Source: Ch67 sp964491665
Lineage (GTDB): Bacteria > Pseudomonadota > Gammaproteobacteria > Pseudomonadales > Ketobacteraceae
Length of the DNA: 32,029 nt
Assembly (NCBI GenBank): GCA_964491665.1
Contig: CAZBII010000038.1
Span: 1 to 32,029, forward strand
Reading direction: 5' to 3'
Shown here: piece by piece, positions 17,010 through 26,292 of the stretch
Position numbering within the stretch: the first letter of the stretch is position 1
Layout: each line of letters begins with the position of its first letter
Made by a program: the position numbers and the translations under genes
Notes under the pieces: generated by a model
Told to the model about the DNA's origin: nothing
Databases searched by the model: none
The model's input: the letters and a program-made list of their open reading frames with translations, nothing else

Positions 17010-17396
17010 GTGGTTAATGCCGTGAAAAGTCAACGACCTGTAAACCTTGATATTTCCACTATCAAGTTGCCATTGCCTGCGTATGCTTCAATTCTGCACC
17101 GTATCTCGGGTGTCGCCATCTTCATCGGTCTTGCATTCCTGATCTGGGGTCTGGGTGCGTCTCTTGAGAGCGAAGAGTCTTTCAATGCTCTGAAAGAGTG
17201 CCTGGATGGTGTGGTTCCCAAGCTGGTTCTGTGGGCGATTCTCGCGGGTTTCATTTATCACTTCGTAGCGGGTGTGCGTCACCTGTTGATGGATCTTGGC
17301 TATTTCGAAACGCTTGAAGGCGCAAAAGTGCTGGCAACCATCGTTCTGGTTGTTTCGGCTGCGCTGATTCTTCTGGCAGGGGTGTGGATATGGTAA
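17010..17396 (+). CDS. sdhC: Succinate dehydrogenase cytochrome b556 subunit
   Basis: This protein (128 residues from the GTG at 17010) is the large membrane anchor of complex II. It contains the conserved SQRPVNLD N-terminal motif, SILHRISGV, and FIYHFVAGVRHLLMDLGY, which holds the haem b ligand His and the SdhC signature. Three transmembrane helices are visible (about 32-50, 70-92 and 107-127). The start is uncertain: GTG 17010 gives the same spacing to the QRPVNLD motif as E. coli SdhC, while GTG 17022 would give 124 residues and has a weak AGTGG eight bases upstream. The stop overlaps the sdhD ATG. It is the first gene of the sdhCDAB operon. Confidence 0.93.
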   Translation: MVNAVKSQRPVNLDISTIKLPLPAYASILHRISGVAIFIGLAFLIWGLGASLESEESFNALKECLDGVVPKLVLWAILAGFIYHFVAGVRHLLMDLGYFETLEGAKVLATIVLVVSAALILLAGVWIW

Positions 17397-17758
17397 CCAG
17401 CGTCACTAGCTTCGGTAAAAACGGTCTTTACGACTGGGTCATTCAGCGCGCTTCTGCGGTTGTTCTGGGTGTTTATTTTCTTTGCCTGATGGGCTTTCTG
17501 GTGTCGACGCCGGATCTGACCTATGCCCAGTGGCACGCCTACATGACCAGCACCTACATGCGCATTTTTACCCTGCTGGCGCTGTTTTCGATGGCGGCGC
17601 ATGCCTGGGTTGGTCTGTGGACGGTTTCCACTGACTATATTACTACCCGCCAGCTGGGCAATGCCGGCACCTTCCTGCGGATCGCGTTCCAGGCCGGTTT
17701 TGTTCTGGTGACTATTGTTTATGTGATCTGGGGTGTCCAGATCCTGTGGGGAATTTAA
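17390..17758 (+). CDS. sdhD: Succinate dehydrogenase membrane anchor subunit
   Basis: This 122-residue protein is the small anchor subunit with three transmembrane helices. The block AAHAWVGLWTVSTDYI carries the second haem b ligand His and the quinone-site Asp-Tyr pair of the SdhD family. ATG 17390 overlaps the sdhC stop (ATGGTAA) and has AGGGG seven bases upstream, so the two anchors are translationally coupled. A GTG two codons further upstream is possible but is too near that site. sdhA begins three bases after the stop. Confidence 0.94.
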   Translation: MVTSVTSFGKNGLYDWVIQRASAVVLGVYFLCLMGFLVSTPDLTYAQWHAYMTSTYMRIFTLLALFSMAAHAWVGLWTVSTDYITTRQLGNAGTFLRIAFQAGFVLVTIVYVIWGVQILWGI

Positions 17759-17761
17759 GAC

Positions 17762-19534
17762 ATGGCGAACATTCGTACCTTGACGTTTGATGCGGTGATC
17801 GTTGGTGGTGGTGGTGCCGGTATGCGTGCCGCCCTGCAGCTGGCCCAGTCCGGTCAGAAAACCGCTCTGATTTCCAAAGTGTTTCCCACCCGTTCCCATA
17901 CTGTGTCTGCGCAGGGCGGCATTACCTGTGCGATAGCCAGTGCGGATCCGAATGACGACTGGCGCTGGCACATGTACGACACCGTCAAGGGGTCGGACTA
18001 TATCGGTGACCAGGATGCAATCGAATATATGTGCAGCGTTGGCCCCCAGGTGGTGTTCGAGCTGGAACACATGGGCTTGCCGTTCTCCCGTACCGATGAA
18101 GGTCGTATCTATCAGCGTCCCTTCGGTGGTCAGTCCAAGAATTACGGCGAGGGTGGTCAGGCTGCACGCACCTGCGCCGCTGCTGACCGTACCGGCCATG
18201 CGCTGCTGCACACTCTTTACCAGCAGAACGTCCGTTTCAACACCAACTTCTATAACGAATGGTATGCAGCTGATCTGGTCACCAACCAGGATGGCGCTGT
18301 AACCGGTGTTGTGGCGATCTGCATCGAAACAGGCGAGGCAGTTTACTTCAAGTCCAAGGCAACCGTGTTTGCTACCGGTGGCGCGGGCCGTATCTATTCT
18401 TCCACCACCAATGCGCTGATCAACTCCGGCGACGGTGTGGGCATGGCGTTGCGCGCGGGCTTCCCGGTGCAGGACATCGAAATGTGGCAGTTCCACCCGA
18501 CCGGTATTGCCGGCGCCGGTGTTCTGGTAACCGAGGGTTGCCGGGGCGAGGGCGGCTATCTGGTCAACAAGAACGGCGAGCGTTTCATGGAGCGTTATGC
18601 TCCCAACGCGAAAGACCTTGCGGGTCGTGACGTCGTTGCTCGTTCCATGATGCAGGAAATCTTGGACGGTCGCGGCTGCGGTCCGGAAGGCGACCACGTT
18701 TACCTGAAGCTGGATCATCTGGGCGAGGAAGTACTGCACAAGCGTCTGCCCGGCATTTGCGAGCTGTCGATTACCTTTGCTCACGCCGATCCGGTGAAAG
18801 AGCCGATTCCGGTCGTCCCGACCTGCCATTACATGATGGGTGGCATTCCCACCAACATCAATGGTCAGGCCATTACCCAGGACGCAGCGGGCAATGACAA
18901 GATCATTCCGGGTCTGTATGCCGTGGGCGAAGTGGCTTGCGTATCGGTGCATGGCGCTAACCGCCTGGGCGGCAATTCGCTGCTGGATCTGGTAGTGTTC
19001 GGTCGTGCAGCCGGTATCTTCATTGAGAAGGCACTGAAGGAAGGCATTGAGCATCGCGATTCCAGTGAGTCGGATATGGAGCGCGCGTTTGGCCGTATCA
19101 ATCGTCTGGACAACTCCAAGTCCGGAGAAAGTGTTGCGTCGCTGCGCAAAGAGCTGCAGACCAACATGCAGAACAATTTCGGTGTGTTCCGCAAGGGCGA
19201 CCTGATGCAGCAGGGCGTTAAGAAGCTGGCCGAACTGCGTGATCGTATTGGCAAGTCCCATCTGACCGACAAGAGCAAGTCCTACAACACTGCCCGCATC
19301 GAGGCGCTGGAGCTGGACAACCTGCTGGAAGTGGCGGAAGCAACTGCGATTGCGGCCGAGGCTCGCAAGGAAAGCCGTGGCGCCCACTGCCGTTACGACT
19401 TCCCGGATCGTGATGACGAAAACTGGCTGGTGCACTCCATCTATTTCCCGACCGAAAAACGCGTCGGCAAGCGTGAAGTCAACTTTGCTCCCAAGCAGGT
19501 TCCGACCTTCAAGCCCAAAGTCAGAACATATTAA
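17762..19534 (+). CDS. sdhA: Succinate dehydrogenase flavoprotein subunit
   Basis: This 590-residue catalytic subunit oxidises succinate to fumarate and passes electrons to SdhB. The FAD-binding motif VGGGGAGMRAALQLAQSG (14-31) is followed by FPTRSHTVSAQGGI, in which His46 is the residue that carries FAD covalently. Active-site blocks FHPTGIAGAGVLVTEGCRGEGG-type sequence (split at the Gly) and CHYMMGGIPTN are intact. Length matches gammaproteobacterial SdhA (588-590). It follows sdhD by three bases and precedes sdhB by eleven. Confidence 0.98.
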   Translation: MANIRTLTFDAVIVGGGGAGMRAALQLAQSGQKTALISKVFPTRSHTVSAQGGITCAIASADPNDDWRWHMYDTVKGSDYIGDQDAIEYMCSVGPQVVFELEHMGLPFSRTDEGRIYQRPFGGQSKNYGEGGQAARTCAAADRTGHALLHTLYQQNVRFNTNFYNEWYAADLVTNQDGAVTGVVAICIETGEAVYFKSKATVFATGGAGRIYSSTTNALINSGDGVGMALRAGFPVQDIEMWQFHPTGIAGAGVLVTEGCRGEGGYLVNKNGERFMERYAPNAKDLAGRDVVARSMMQEILDGRGCGPEGDHVYLKLDHLGEEVLHKRLPGICELSITFAHADPVKEPIPVVPTCHYMMGGIPTNINGQAITQDAAGNDKIIPGLYAVGEVACVSVHGANRLGGNSLLDLVVFGRAAGIFIEKALKEGIEHRDSSESDMERAFGRINRLDNSKSGESVASLRKELQTNMQNNFGVFRKGDLMQQGVKKLAELRDRIGKSHLTDKSKSYNTARIEALELDNLLEVAEATAIAAEARKESRGAHCRYDFPDRDDENWLVHSIYFPTEKRVGKREVNFAPKQVPTFKPKVRTY

Positions 19535-19545
19535 GGTGATTCGAC

Positions 19546-20253
19546 ATGTTGCAGGTTAGTATTTATCGCTACAACCCGGATACCGACGCTGAACCTTACA
19601 TGAAGGATTACCAGGTCGATACTGGTGGCAAGGATCTGATGGTGCTGGATGTGCTGGCACTGGTGAAGGAGCAGGACGACTCGCTTGCGTATCGCCGCTC
19701 CTGCCGTGAAGGCGTGTGTGGTTCCGACGGCATGAATATCAATGGCAAGAACGGTCTGGCCTGTATTACGCCTGTTTCCCAGGCGACCAAAGGCAAGGGC
19801 AAGCTGATCCTGCGCCCGCTGCCAGGTCTGCCAGTCATTCGTGATCTGGTTGTGGATATGACCCTGTTCTACAACCAGTACGAGAAGATCAAGCCTTATG
19901 TGGTGAACAACACCCCGGCGCCGGCGATCGAGCGTCTGCAGTTGCCGGTGGATCGCGACAAGCTGGACGGCCTGTACGAGTGTATTCTGTGCGCCTGCTG
20001 CTCGACTTCCTGTCCGTCGTTCTGGTGGAACCCGGACAAGTTCATCGGTCCGGCCGGTCTGTTGCAGGCCTACCGCTTCATTGCGGACAGCCGTGACACC
20101 ATGACCCAGGAGCGTCTGTCGGCACTGGACGATCCGTTCAGCCTGTTCCGTTGCCGCGGCATCATGAACTGTGTGAGCGTTTGCCCGAAAGGTCTGAACC
20201 CGACCAAGGCGATCGGCCACATTCGTTCGCTGCTGCTGGCGCAGGGTACCTGA
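19546..20253 (+). CDS. sdhB: Succinate dehydrogenase iron-sulfur subunit
   Basis: This 235-residue protein carries the electron chain of complex II. The [2Fe-2S] ligands lie in SCREGVCGSDGMNINGK plus NGLAC (Cys53, Cys58, Asp61, Cys73). The [4Fe-4S] and [3Fe-4S] ligands lie in CILCACCSTSCPSF and CRGIMNCVSVCPKGLNP. AAGGTGA lies upstream of the ATG. It is the last gene of sdhCDAB; a strong hairpin terminator follows 43 bases after the stop. Confidence 0.98.
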   Translation: MLQVSIYRYNPDTDAEPYMKDYQVDTGGKDLMVLDVLALVKEQDDSLAYRRSCREGVCGSDGMNINGKNGLACITPVSQATKGKGKLILRPLPGLPVIRDLVVDMTLFYNQYEKIKPYVVNNTPAPAIERLQLPVDRDKLDGLYECILCACCSTSCPSFWWNPDKFIGPAGLLQAYRFIADSRDTMTQERLSALDDPFSLFRCRGIMNCVSVCPKGLNPTKAIGHIRSLLLAQGT

Positions 20254-20296
20254 CGGCTTGTTTGTGAAGGGAAAATCTATATAATTCAGCGGTCTT

Positions 20297-20329
20297 GCCG
20301 CCCAAATGTTCCCTTTGGGCGGCGTTTTT
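20297..20329 (+). terminator. Intrinsic terminator of sdhCDAB
   Basis: GCCGCCCAAA (20297-20306) pairs perfectly with TTTGGGCGGC (20314-20323) around a seven-base loop and is followed by GTTTTT. It separates sdhCDAB from sucAB-lpd, so the latter needs its own promoter or depends on read-through. Confidence 0.9.
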
Positions 20330-20583
20330 CAAAGACGCTACACTTGATGTTGGGAATGACAGGGCCGTCTCAAAAACTAATGTTCTGACGTGCACTGTTG
20401 GTTTACTCCCCCGCTCAAAAAGCGGTTGTGAGTCTGTTTATAACCAAAGGGCTATCGGTAAAACCGAACTATCTGGAAGCGTTGTTGGCCTAACCGGCTT
20501 GTCGCAATCCTAACATGTTTGAACGTGTCTGTTGCTGATTCGCGTCTTGCAGATAGTGTCCCGATTCGACACGGTGATCTGCA
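20330..20583 (+). promoter_or_regulatory. sucA upstream region with small dyads, promoter not resolved
   Basis: No gene is supported here. Two small dyads are visible: CCGCT-CAAAA-AGCGG and TCGGT-AAA-ACCGA (20455-20467). TATAAC (20439-20444) could be a -10, but no good -35 is at the right distance. GGTGA (20573-20577) is the ribosome binding site of sucA. The sucA promoter presumably lies in this stretch. Confidence 0.35.
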
Positions 20584-23418
20584 ATGGATGAAGGTTTGAT
20601 GTATCGGCAGTGGAGTACGTCCCACTTGTTCGGGGCGAATGCTGCCTATATCGAAGAGTTATACGAGTCCTATCTCAAGGACCCGAATTCGGTGCCGGAG
20701 CAATGGCGCGACCACTTCGATAAACTCCCCCGCGTAAATGGCACCGAACAGGATATTCCCCATTCCACTGTTCGTGAACATTTCCTTTATCTCGCCAAAA
20801 ACAAGAATCGCGCCCAACCGCTGGTTGTGAGCAGTGTTTCTTCCGAGCATGAGAAGAAGCAGGTCAAGGTTCTGCAGCTGATTACCGGTTATCGCGTGCG
20901 TGGCCACCAGAAGGCCAATCTCGACCCGCTGGGTCTGATGGATCGCGATCCTGTTCCTGATCTGGAACTGACTCATCATGGCTTGTCTGCCGCCGATCTG
21001 GATACCACTTTCCAGACCGGTAACGTTTTTATCGGCAAGGAAGAAGCCACCCTCCGTGAAATCGTTGACGCGCTGGAGCGCACTTACTGCTCCAGTATCG
21101 GCGTTGAATACATGCACATTGTCGACACCGCTGAAAAGCGCTGGATCCAGCAGCGCATGGAAAGCGTGCGCTCGCATCCGAATTACAGCCGCGAAGTAAA
21201 AGTCCATCTGCTGGAGCGTCTGATTGCGGCGGAAGGTCTGGAAAAAATGCTGGCCACCAAGTATCCCGGCACCAAGCGCTTTGGTCTGGAAGGTGGCGAG
21301 AGCCTTATTCCCTGCGTGGACGAAATGATCCAGCGTGCCGGCAGTTACGGTGCGAAAGAACTGGTGATCGGCATGGCGCATCGTGGCCGCCTCAACATGC
21401 TGGTCAACATTCTGGGCAAGAATCCGGGCGAACTGTTCAGCGAATTCGAAGGCAAGAAAAAGCAGAATGAAATGGGCTCCGGTGACGTGAAATATCACCA
21501 GGGTTTTTCGTCCAACGTGATGACGCCCGGCGGTGAATTGCACTTGGCGCTGGCGTTCAACCCGTCCCACCTGGAGATCGTGTCGCCGGTGGTGGAAGGC
21601 TCGGTGCGGGCGCGTCAGGATCGTCGTGGCGACAAGAAGGGCGATCTGGTTGTGCCGCTGCTGGTACACGGTGATGCCGCGTTTGCCGGTCAGGGTGTTG
21701 TGATGGAAACCTTCCAGATGTCGCAGACCCGCGGTTATCGCACTGGCGGCAGCATGCACATCATCATCAACAACCAGGTGGGTTTCACCACCAGCAACCG
21801 TCGTGATTCCCGTTCCACCGAATACTGTACCGACGTGGCGAAGATGGTGCAGGCGCCGATCTTTCACGTGAATGGCGATGATCCGGAAGCGGTGCTGTTT
21901 GTGACCCAGATGGCCATCGATTTCCGTCAGCAGTTCAAGAAGGATGTGGTGATCGATCTGATCTGCTATCGCGCCCGTGGCCACAACGAGGCAGACGAGC
22001 CGGCCATCACCCAGCCGATCATGTATTCCGTGATCCGCAAGAAAAAGAATCCACGCGAAATCTATTCCGAGCGTCTGGTAGCCGAGGGTGTACTTACCCA
22101 GGCTGAAAACGACTCGATGATCGAGGATTACCGTCGCGCGCTGGATAACGGCGAGCATGTGGTGAAGTCGCTGGTGAAACAGCCCAACACTTCGCTGTTC
22201 GTGGATTGGACTCCCTACATTGGCCACGCCTACAACCCGTATCACGATACCAGCGTGGACGTGAAGCTCATTCAGGAACTGGCGCACAAGATGGACCAGA
22301 TTCCGGAAGGGCTGGTGTTGCAGCGCCAGGTGGAGAAAATCTGGGAAGACCGTCGCAAGATGGCCGCCGGCGCGCTGACCATTGACTGGGGCTTTGCGGA
22401 AACCATGGCATACGCCACGCTGCTGGCGCAGGGCTATCCGGTGCGCATCACCGGTCAGGACGTGGGGCGCGGAACTTTCTCCCACCGTCACGCCGTGGTG
22501 CACAACCAGAAGAAACGCGGAACCCATGTGCCGCTGAAAACCGTGTGCGCAGAAGGCACCCAGTTTGAGCTGTATGACTCGCTGCTGTCGGAAGAGGCGG
22601 TGCTGGGTTTCGAATACGGTTATGCCACCACTTCGCCGAAAGGTCTGGTGATCTGGGAAGCGCAGTTTGGCGATTTTGCCAATGGCGCGCAGGTGGTTAT
22701 CGACCAGTTCATTTCCTCCGGCGAACACAAGTGGATGCGTCTGTGCGGTCTGACCATGCTGCTGCCGCATGGCTATGAAGGTCAGGGTCCGGAACACTCG
22801 TCTGCGCGCCTGGAGCGTTTCCTGCAGCTGTGCGCCGAGCACAACATGCAGGTGTGCGTGCCGTCTACGCCCGCCCAGGTTTTCCATATGTTGCGCCGTC
22901 AGGCGATCCGTCCGCTGCGCAAGCCGCTGATCGTGATGTCGCCGAAGAGCCTGCTGCGTCACAAGCTGGCGAAATCCTCGCTGGATGAACTGTCCAACGG
23001 CCACTTCCAGGTCGTACTGGGTGATCAGTGGGAGCATGATCCGAAGTCCATCAAGCGGGTCATCCTGTGCAGCGGCAAGGTTTATTACGACCTGTTCGAG
23101 TACCGCGAGCAACGTGACATCAAGGACACCGCGATCATCCGGATTGAGCAGCTGTATCCGTTCCCGGAAGAGGAGCTGAGCAAGCTGATGGGCCAGTACA
23201 CCGGTCTGAAGTCGGTGGTGTGGTGTCAGGAAGAGCCGATGAACCAGGGTGCCTGGTACTGCAGCCAGCATCACATGCGTCATGTGGTGAACAAGCAGAA
23301 CCCGTCGCTGTATCTGAGCTACGCCGGCCGTGATGGTTCGGCTGCGCCGGCAGCGGGTTACATGTCGCGGCATACCGAGGAGCAGGCGCGTCTGGTTGAG
23401 CAGGCGTTCCAGCTTTAA
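20584..23418 (+). CDS. sucA: 2-oxoglutarate dehydrogenase E1 component
   Basis: This 944-residue thiamine diphosphate enzyme decarboxylates 2-oxoglutarate and passes the succinyl group to the lipoyl arm of SucB. It shows the SucA blocks YRVRGHQKANLDPLGL, GMAHRGRLNMLVNILGKN, GDAAFAGQGVVMETFQMS and ITGQDVGRGTFSHRHAV. The N-terminus MDEGLMYRQW aligns in length with pseudomonad SucA starts, supporting ATG 20584 (GGTGA six bases upstream) over the ATG at 20599. It begins the sucAB-lpd operon. Length matches the family (about 940). Confidence 0.97.
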   Translation: MDEGLMYRQWSTSHLFGANAAYIEELYESYLKDPNSVPEQWRDHFDKLPRVNGTEQDIPHSTVREHFLYLAKNKNRAQPLVVSSVSSEHEKKQVKVLQLITGYRVRGHQKANLDPLGLMDRDPVPDLELTHHGLSAADLDTTFQTGNVFIGKEEATLREIVDALERTYCSSIGVEYMHIVDTAEKRWIQQRMESVRSHPNYSREVKVHLLERLIAAEGLEKMLATKYPGTKRFGLEGGESLIPCVDEMIQRAGSYGAKELVIGMAHRGRLNMLVNILGKNPGELFSEFEGKKKQNEMGSGDVKYHQGFSSNVMTPGGELHLALAFNPSHLEIVSPVVEGSVRARQDRRGDKKGDLVVPLLVHGDAAFAGQGVVMETFQMSQTRGYRTGGSMHIIINNQVGFTTSNRRDSRSTEYCTDVAKMVQAPIFHVNGDDPEAVLFVTQMAIDFRQQFKKDVVIDLICYRARGHNEADEPAITQPIMYSVIRKKKNPREIYSERLVAEGVLTQAENDSMIEDYRRALDNGEHVVKSLVKQPNTSLFVDWTPYIGHAYNPYHDTSVDVKLIQELAHKMDQIPEGLVLQRQVEKIWEDRRKMAAGALTIDWGFAETMAYATLLAQGYPVRITGQDVGRGTFSHRHAVVHNQKKRGTHVPLKTVCAEGTQFELYDSLLSEEAVLGFEYGYATTSPKGLVIWEAQFGDFANGAQVVIDQFISSGEHKWMRLCGLTMLLPHGYEGQGPEHSSARLERFLQLCAEHNMQVCVPSTPAQVFHMLRRQAIRPLRKPLIVMSPKSLLRHKLAKSSLDELSNGHFQVVLGDQWEHDPKSIKRVILCSGKVYYDLFEYREQRDIKDTAIIRIEQLYPFPEEELSKLMGQYTGLKSVVWCQEEPMNQGAWYCSQHHMRHVVNKQNPSLYLSYAGRDGSAAPAAGYMSRHTEEQARLVEQAFQL

Positions 23419-23475
23419 GCATCCCGAAAAACAGAATACGTCCAGTATCGAACAAGGCGAAAAGAAGGAATACAG

Positions 23476-24708
23476 ATGACCACCGAAATCAAAGCTCCCC
23501 AGTTCCCCGAAGCCGTGGCTGACGGCACTGTTGCAACCTGGCACAAGAAACCTGGCGACACCGTGGCCCGTGACGAGCTGCTGGTCGATATCGAAACCGA
23601 CAAGGTGGTGCTGGAAGTGGTGGCACCCCATGATGGCGTGTTGAGCAAGGTGCTGAAGGGCGAGGGCGATACCGTCCTGAGCCAGGAAGTGATTGCGGTC
23701 CTGTCGCCGGCGGGTGCGGCCGTTGCCGCTGCTCCGGCCAAGGCTGCGGAAGCGGTTGCTGCCAAGTCCGAAGCGGCAGACAGCGCTCAGGTGGAAGACA
23801 CCTGGGGTCCGGCCGTGCGCAAGCTGATTGCGGAAAACAACCTCGACCCGGCCCAGATCAAGGGCACCGGCAAGGACGGCCGCATCACCAAGGAAGACGT
23901 GCTGGCGCATCTGAAAGGTGGTGCCAGCGCTCCTGCTGAAGCCAAGCCCCAGGTCAAGACCGAAGCGGCCAAGCCGGCTGCGGCTGCAGTACCGTTCGTT
24001 GCCGGTGACCGTGAAGAGCGTCGCGTGCCCATGACCCGTCTGCGCGCGCGCGTGGCAGAGCGTCTGGTGGCCGCGCAGCACAACGCCGCCATGCTGACCA
24101 CGTTCAACGAAGTCAACATGAAGCCGGTCATGGACATGCGCAAGAACTACAAGGATGCGTTCGAGAAGGCGCACGGCAGCCGTCTGGGCTTCATGTCCTT
24201 CTTCGTGCGTGCAGCGGTTGAATCCCTGAAGAAATTCCCCTCGGTGAACGCGTCCATCGATGGTAACGATATTGTCTACCACGGCTACTACGATATCGGC
24301 GTGGCGGTTTCCAGCGATCGTGGTCTGGTGGTGCCGGTGCTGCGCGATGTCGAGCGCATGGGCTTTGCCGAGATCGAAAGCAAGATCGTGGATTACGGAC
24401 AGCGCGCCCAGGCCGGCAAGCTGGGCATCGACGACATGACCGGTGGCACCTTCACCATTTCCAATGGTGGCGTGTTTGGCTCCCTCTGGTCGACGCCGAT
24501 CCTGAACCCGCCCCAGACTGCGATTCTGGGCATGCACAAGATTCAGGAGCGCCCGATGGCCGTGAATGGCCAAGTGGTGATCCTGCCGATGATGTATCTG
24601 GCGCTGTCGTACGATCACCGCCTGATCGATGGCAAGGAAGCAGTGCAGTTCCTGGTGAACCTGAAAGAACTGGTGGAAGATCCGGCGCGTCTGCTGCTGG
24701 AACTCTGA
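23476..24708 (+). CDS. sucB: 2-oxoglutarate dehydrogenase E2 component, dihydrolipoyl succinyltransferase
   Basis: This 410-residue E2 protein has a single lipoyl domain (about 1-80; DIETDKVVLEV with lipoyl Lys43), an Ala/Pro-rich linker, and a peripheral subunit-binding domain (about 108-150; VRKLIAENNLDPAQIKGTGK). A second linker leads to the catalytic domain (about 175-410), which carries the active-site SYDHRLIDGKEAV. It forms the core of the complex and transfers succinyl groups to CoA. AAGGA lies upstream of the ATG. The 57-base gap to sucA contains no terminator. Confidence 0.97.
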   Translation: MTTEIKAPQFPEAVADGTVATWHKKPGDTVARDELLVDIETDKVVLEVVAPHDGVLSKVLKGEGDTVLSQEVIAVLSPAGAAVAAAPAKAAEAVAAKSEAADSAQVEDTWGPAVRKLIAENNLDPAQIKGTGKDGRITKEDVLAHLKGGASAPAEAKPQVKTEAAKPAAAAVPFVAGDREERRVPMTRLRARVAERLVAAQHNAAMLTTFNEVNMKPVMDMRKNYKDAFEKAHGSRLGFMSFFVRAAVESLKKFPSVNASIDGNDIVYHGYYDIGVAVSSDRGLVVPVLRDVERMGFAEIESKIVDYGQRAQAGKLGIDDMTGGTFTISNGGVFGSLWSTPILNPPQTAILGMHKIQERPMAVNGQVVILPMMYLALSYDHRLIDGKEAVQFLVNLKELVEDPARLLLEL

Positions 24709-24732
24709 TTCCGCTGTTACCGTGCTAAACCC

Positions 24733-24788
24733 GCGGGTGGCCCGAGTGCCACCTGCAAGGCTCGCGGAAACCCTGTGATCCGCAAGCC
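24733..24788 (+). other. Two tandem hairpins in the sucB-lpd spacer
   Basis: The first stem pairs 24733-24741 with 24748-24756 (9 bp, one G-U). The second pairs GGCT-C-GCGGA (24759-24768) with TCCGC-A-AGCC (24779-24788) with one internal mismatch. Neither is followed by a T-run, so they are more likely RNA stability or processing elements than terminators. Confidence 0.5.
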
Positions 24789-24834
24789 AGTCCCCCGGCA
24801 CTCTGGGTACACGAATACTGAATAGGAAACTGAC

Positions 24835-26274
24835 ATGGCAAAATCGTTTGATGTGGTGGTAATCGGCGGCGGTCCCGGCGGCTATGCAGCGGCCATCAAG
24901 GCGGCGCATCTGGGCATGAACGTGGCCTGTATCGATATGTACATCAACAAGGACGGCAAGCCGGCACTGGGCGGTACCTGCGCCAATGTGGGCTGCATTC
25001 CGTCCAAGGCGTTGCTGGATTCGTCCTGGAAATATCACGAGGCCAAGCACGATTTCGCTGTGCACGGCATTGAAGTCGGCAGCGTGTCGATGAATGCCGC
25101 CAACATGATCAAGCGCAAGGACGACATCGTGAAGAAGCAGACCGATGGCGTCGCGATGCTGTTCAAGGCCAATGGCGTGACCTGGCTGCAGGGCCGCGGC
25201 AAGCTGCTGGCGGGCAAGCAGGTGGAATTCACCGCTCACGACGGCGCGACCGAAGTGCTGCAGGCGAACAATGTGATCCTGGCGAGCGGTTCCGCGCCGA
25301 TCAAGCTGCCGATGGCACCGCTGGTGGATGGCATTGTTGTGGATAACGCCGGCGCGCTGGAATTTACCGAGGCGCCGAAGCGTCTGGGCGTGATTGGCGC
25401 TGGCATCATCGGTCTGGAACTGGGCAGCGTGTGGAACCGTCTGGGTTCGCAGGTGGTGGTGCTGGAAGCGATGGATACTTTCCTGCCGATGGTCGACCGT
25501 CAGGTGGGCAAGGAGCTGCTGAAGAACCTGCAGAAGCAGGGGCTGGACATCCGCCTGTCGGCGCGTGTGACCGGCACTGCCGTTGCCAACAACGAAGTCA
25601 CCATCGATTTCACTGACGCCAATGGCGAGCAGAAAATCGTGGTGGACAAGCTGATCGTGGCGGTGGGTCGCCGTCCCTATACCGCTGACCTGTTCACTAC
25701 CGACAGCGGCGTCAACCTGGATGAGCGCGGCTTCATCTTTGTTAAAGACAACTGCGCAACCGACGTGCCGGGCGTGTATGCCATCGGTGACATCGTGCGT
25801 GGCCCGGCGCTGGCACATAAAGCCACCGAGGAAGGCGTGATGGTGGCCGAAATCATTGGCGGACATCACGCGGCCGTGAACTACGACTGCATTCCGTCAG
25901 TGGTGTACACCCATCCGGAAGTGGCCTGGGTTGGCAAGACCGAAGAGCAGGCCAAGACGGCCGGTGACGAGTTCAAGGTCGGCACTTTTGCCTTCGCTGC
26001 GAACGGTCGTGCCGTGGCCGCCAACGAGACCACAGGTTTCGTGAAAGTGATCGCGGATGAGAAAACCGATCGCGTGCTGGGCGTGCATATCGTCGGACCG
26101 CAGGCATCGGAAATCATCATGCAGGCGGTGATCGCGCTGGAATTCGGTGCCAGCACCGAGGATCTGCAGATGATGGTGTTCGCGCATCCGGGCCTGTCTG
26201 AAGTGTTCCATGAAGCCTGTCTGGATGTGGATGGCAAGGCCATTCACTCCGCCAAGCGCAAGCGCAAGAAGTAA
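24835..26274 (+). CDS. lpd: Dihydrolipoyl dehydrogenase (E3)
   Basis: This 479-residue flavoprotein reoxidises the lipoyl group of SucB with NAD+. It has an FAD motif VIGGGPGGYAAAIKA, the redox disulfide GGTCANVGCIPSKALL (Cys49/Cys54), a second Rossmann motif GVIGAGIIGLELGSVW for NAD, GVYAIGDIV, and the C-terminal active-site pair in HPGLSEVFHEACL. AGGA lies upstream of the ATG. It is the third gene of sucAB-lpd and is followed by a strong terminator, so it is not continuous with sucCD. It may also serve other 2-oxoacid complexes. Confidence 0.97.
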   Translation: MAKSFDVVVIGGGPGGYAAAIKAAHLGMNVACIDMYINKDGKPALGGTCANVGCIPSKALLDSSWKYHEAKHDFAVHGIEVGSVSMNAANMIKRKDDIVKKQTDGVAMLFKANGVTWLQGRGKLLAGKQVEFTAHDGATEVLQANNVILASGSAPIKLPMAPLVDGIVVDNAGALEFTEAPKRLGVIGAGIIGLELGSVWNRLGSQVVVLEAMDTFLPMVDRQVGKELLKNLQKQGLDIRLSARVTGTAVANNEVTIDFTDANGEQKIVVDKLIVAVGRRPYTADLFTTDSGVNLDERGFIFVKDNCATDVPGVYAIGDIVRGPALAHKATEEGVMVAEIIGGHHAAVNYDCIPSVVYTHPEVAWVGKTEEQAKTAGDEFKVGTFAFAANGRAVAANETTGFVKVIADEKTDRVLGVHIVGPQASEIIMQAVIALEFGASTEDLQMMVFAHPGLSEVFHEACLDVDGKAIHSAKRKRKK

Positions 26275-26292
26275 GACTGTTTCAACGAATCG

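Noticed and set aside
17300..19435. 711-codon antisense frame opposite sdhD and sdhA
   Set aside because: Shadow of sdhA codon usage; no family motif and no start signals.
20295..20513. 72-codon frame after sdhB
   Set aside because: It overlaps the sdhCDAB terminator hairpin and has no ribosome binding site.
10724..23418. GarA/OdhI-like control of SucA by the nearby FHA protein
   Set aside because: The FHA protein is membrane anchored with a TPR-like periplasmic part and is coupled to tadD. SucA here is a separate gammaproteobacterial E1. Proximity alone does not support the link.
20659..25869. Very long antisense reading frame (1736 codons)
   Set aside because: It is exactly opposite three well-identified genes in one register, its translation is His/Gln/Arg-rich low-information sequence, and codon choice in the sense genes explains it.
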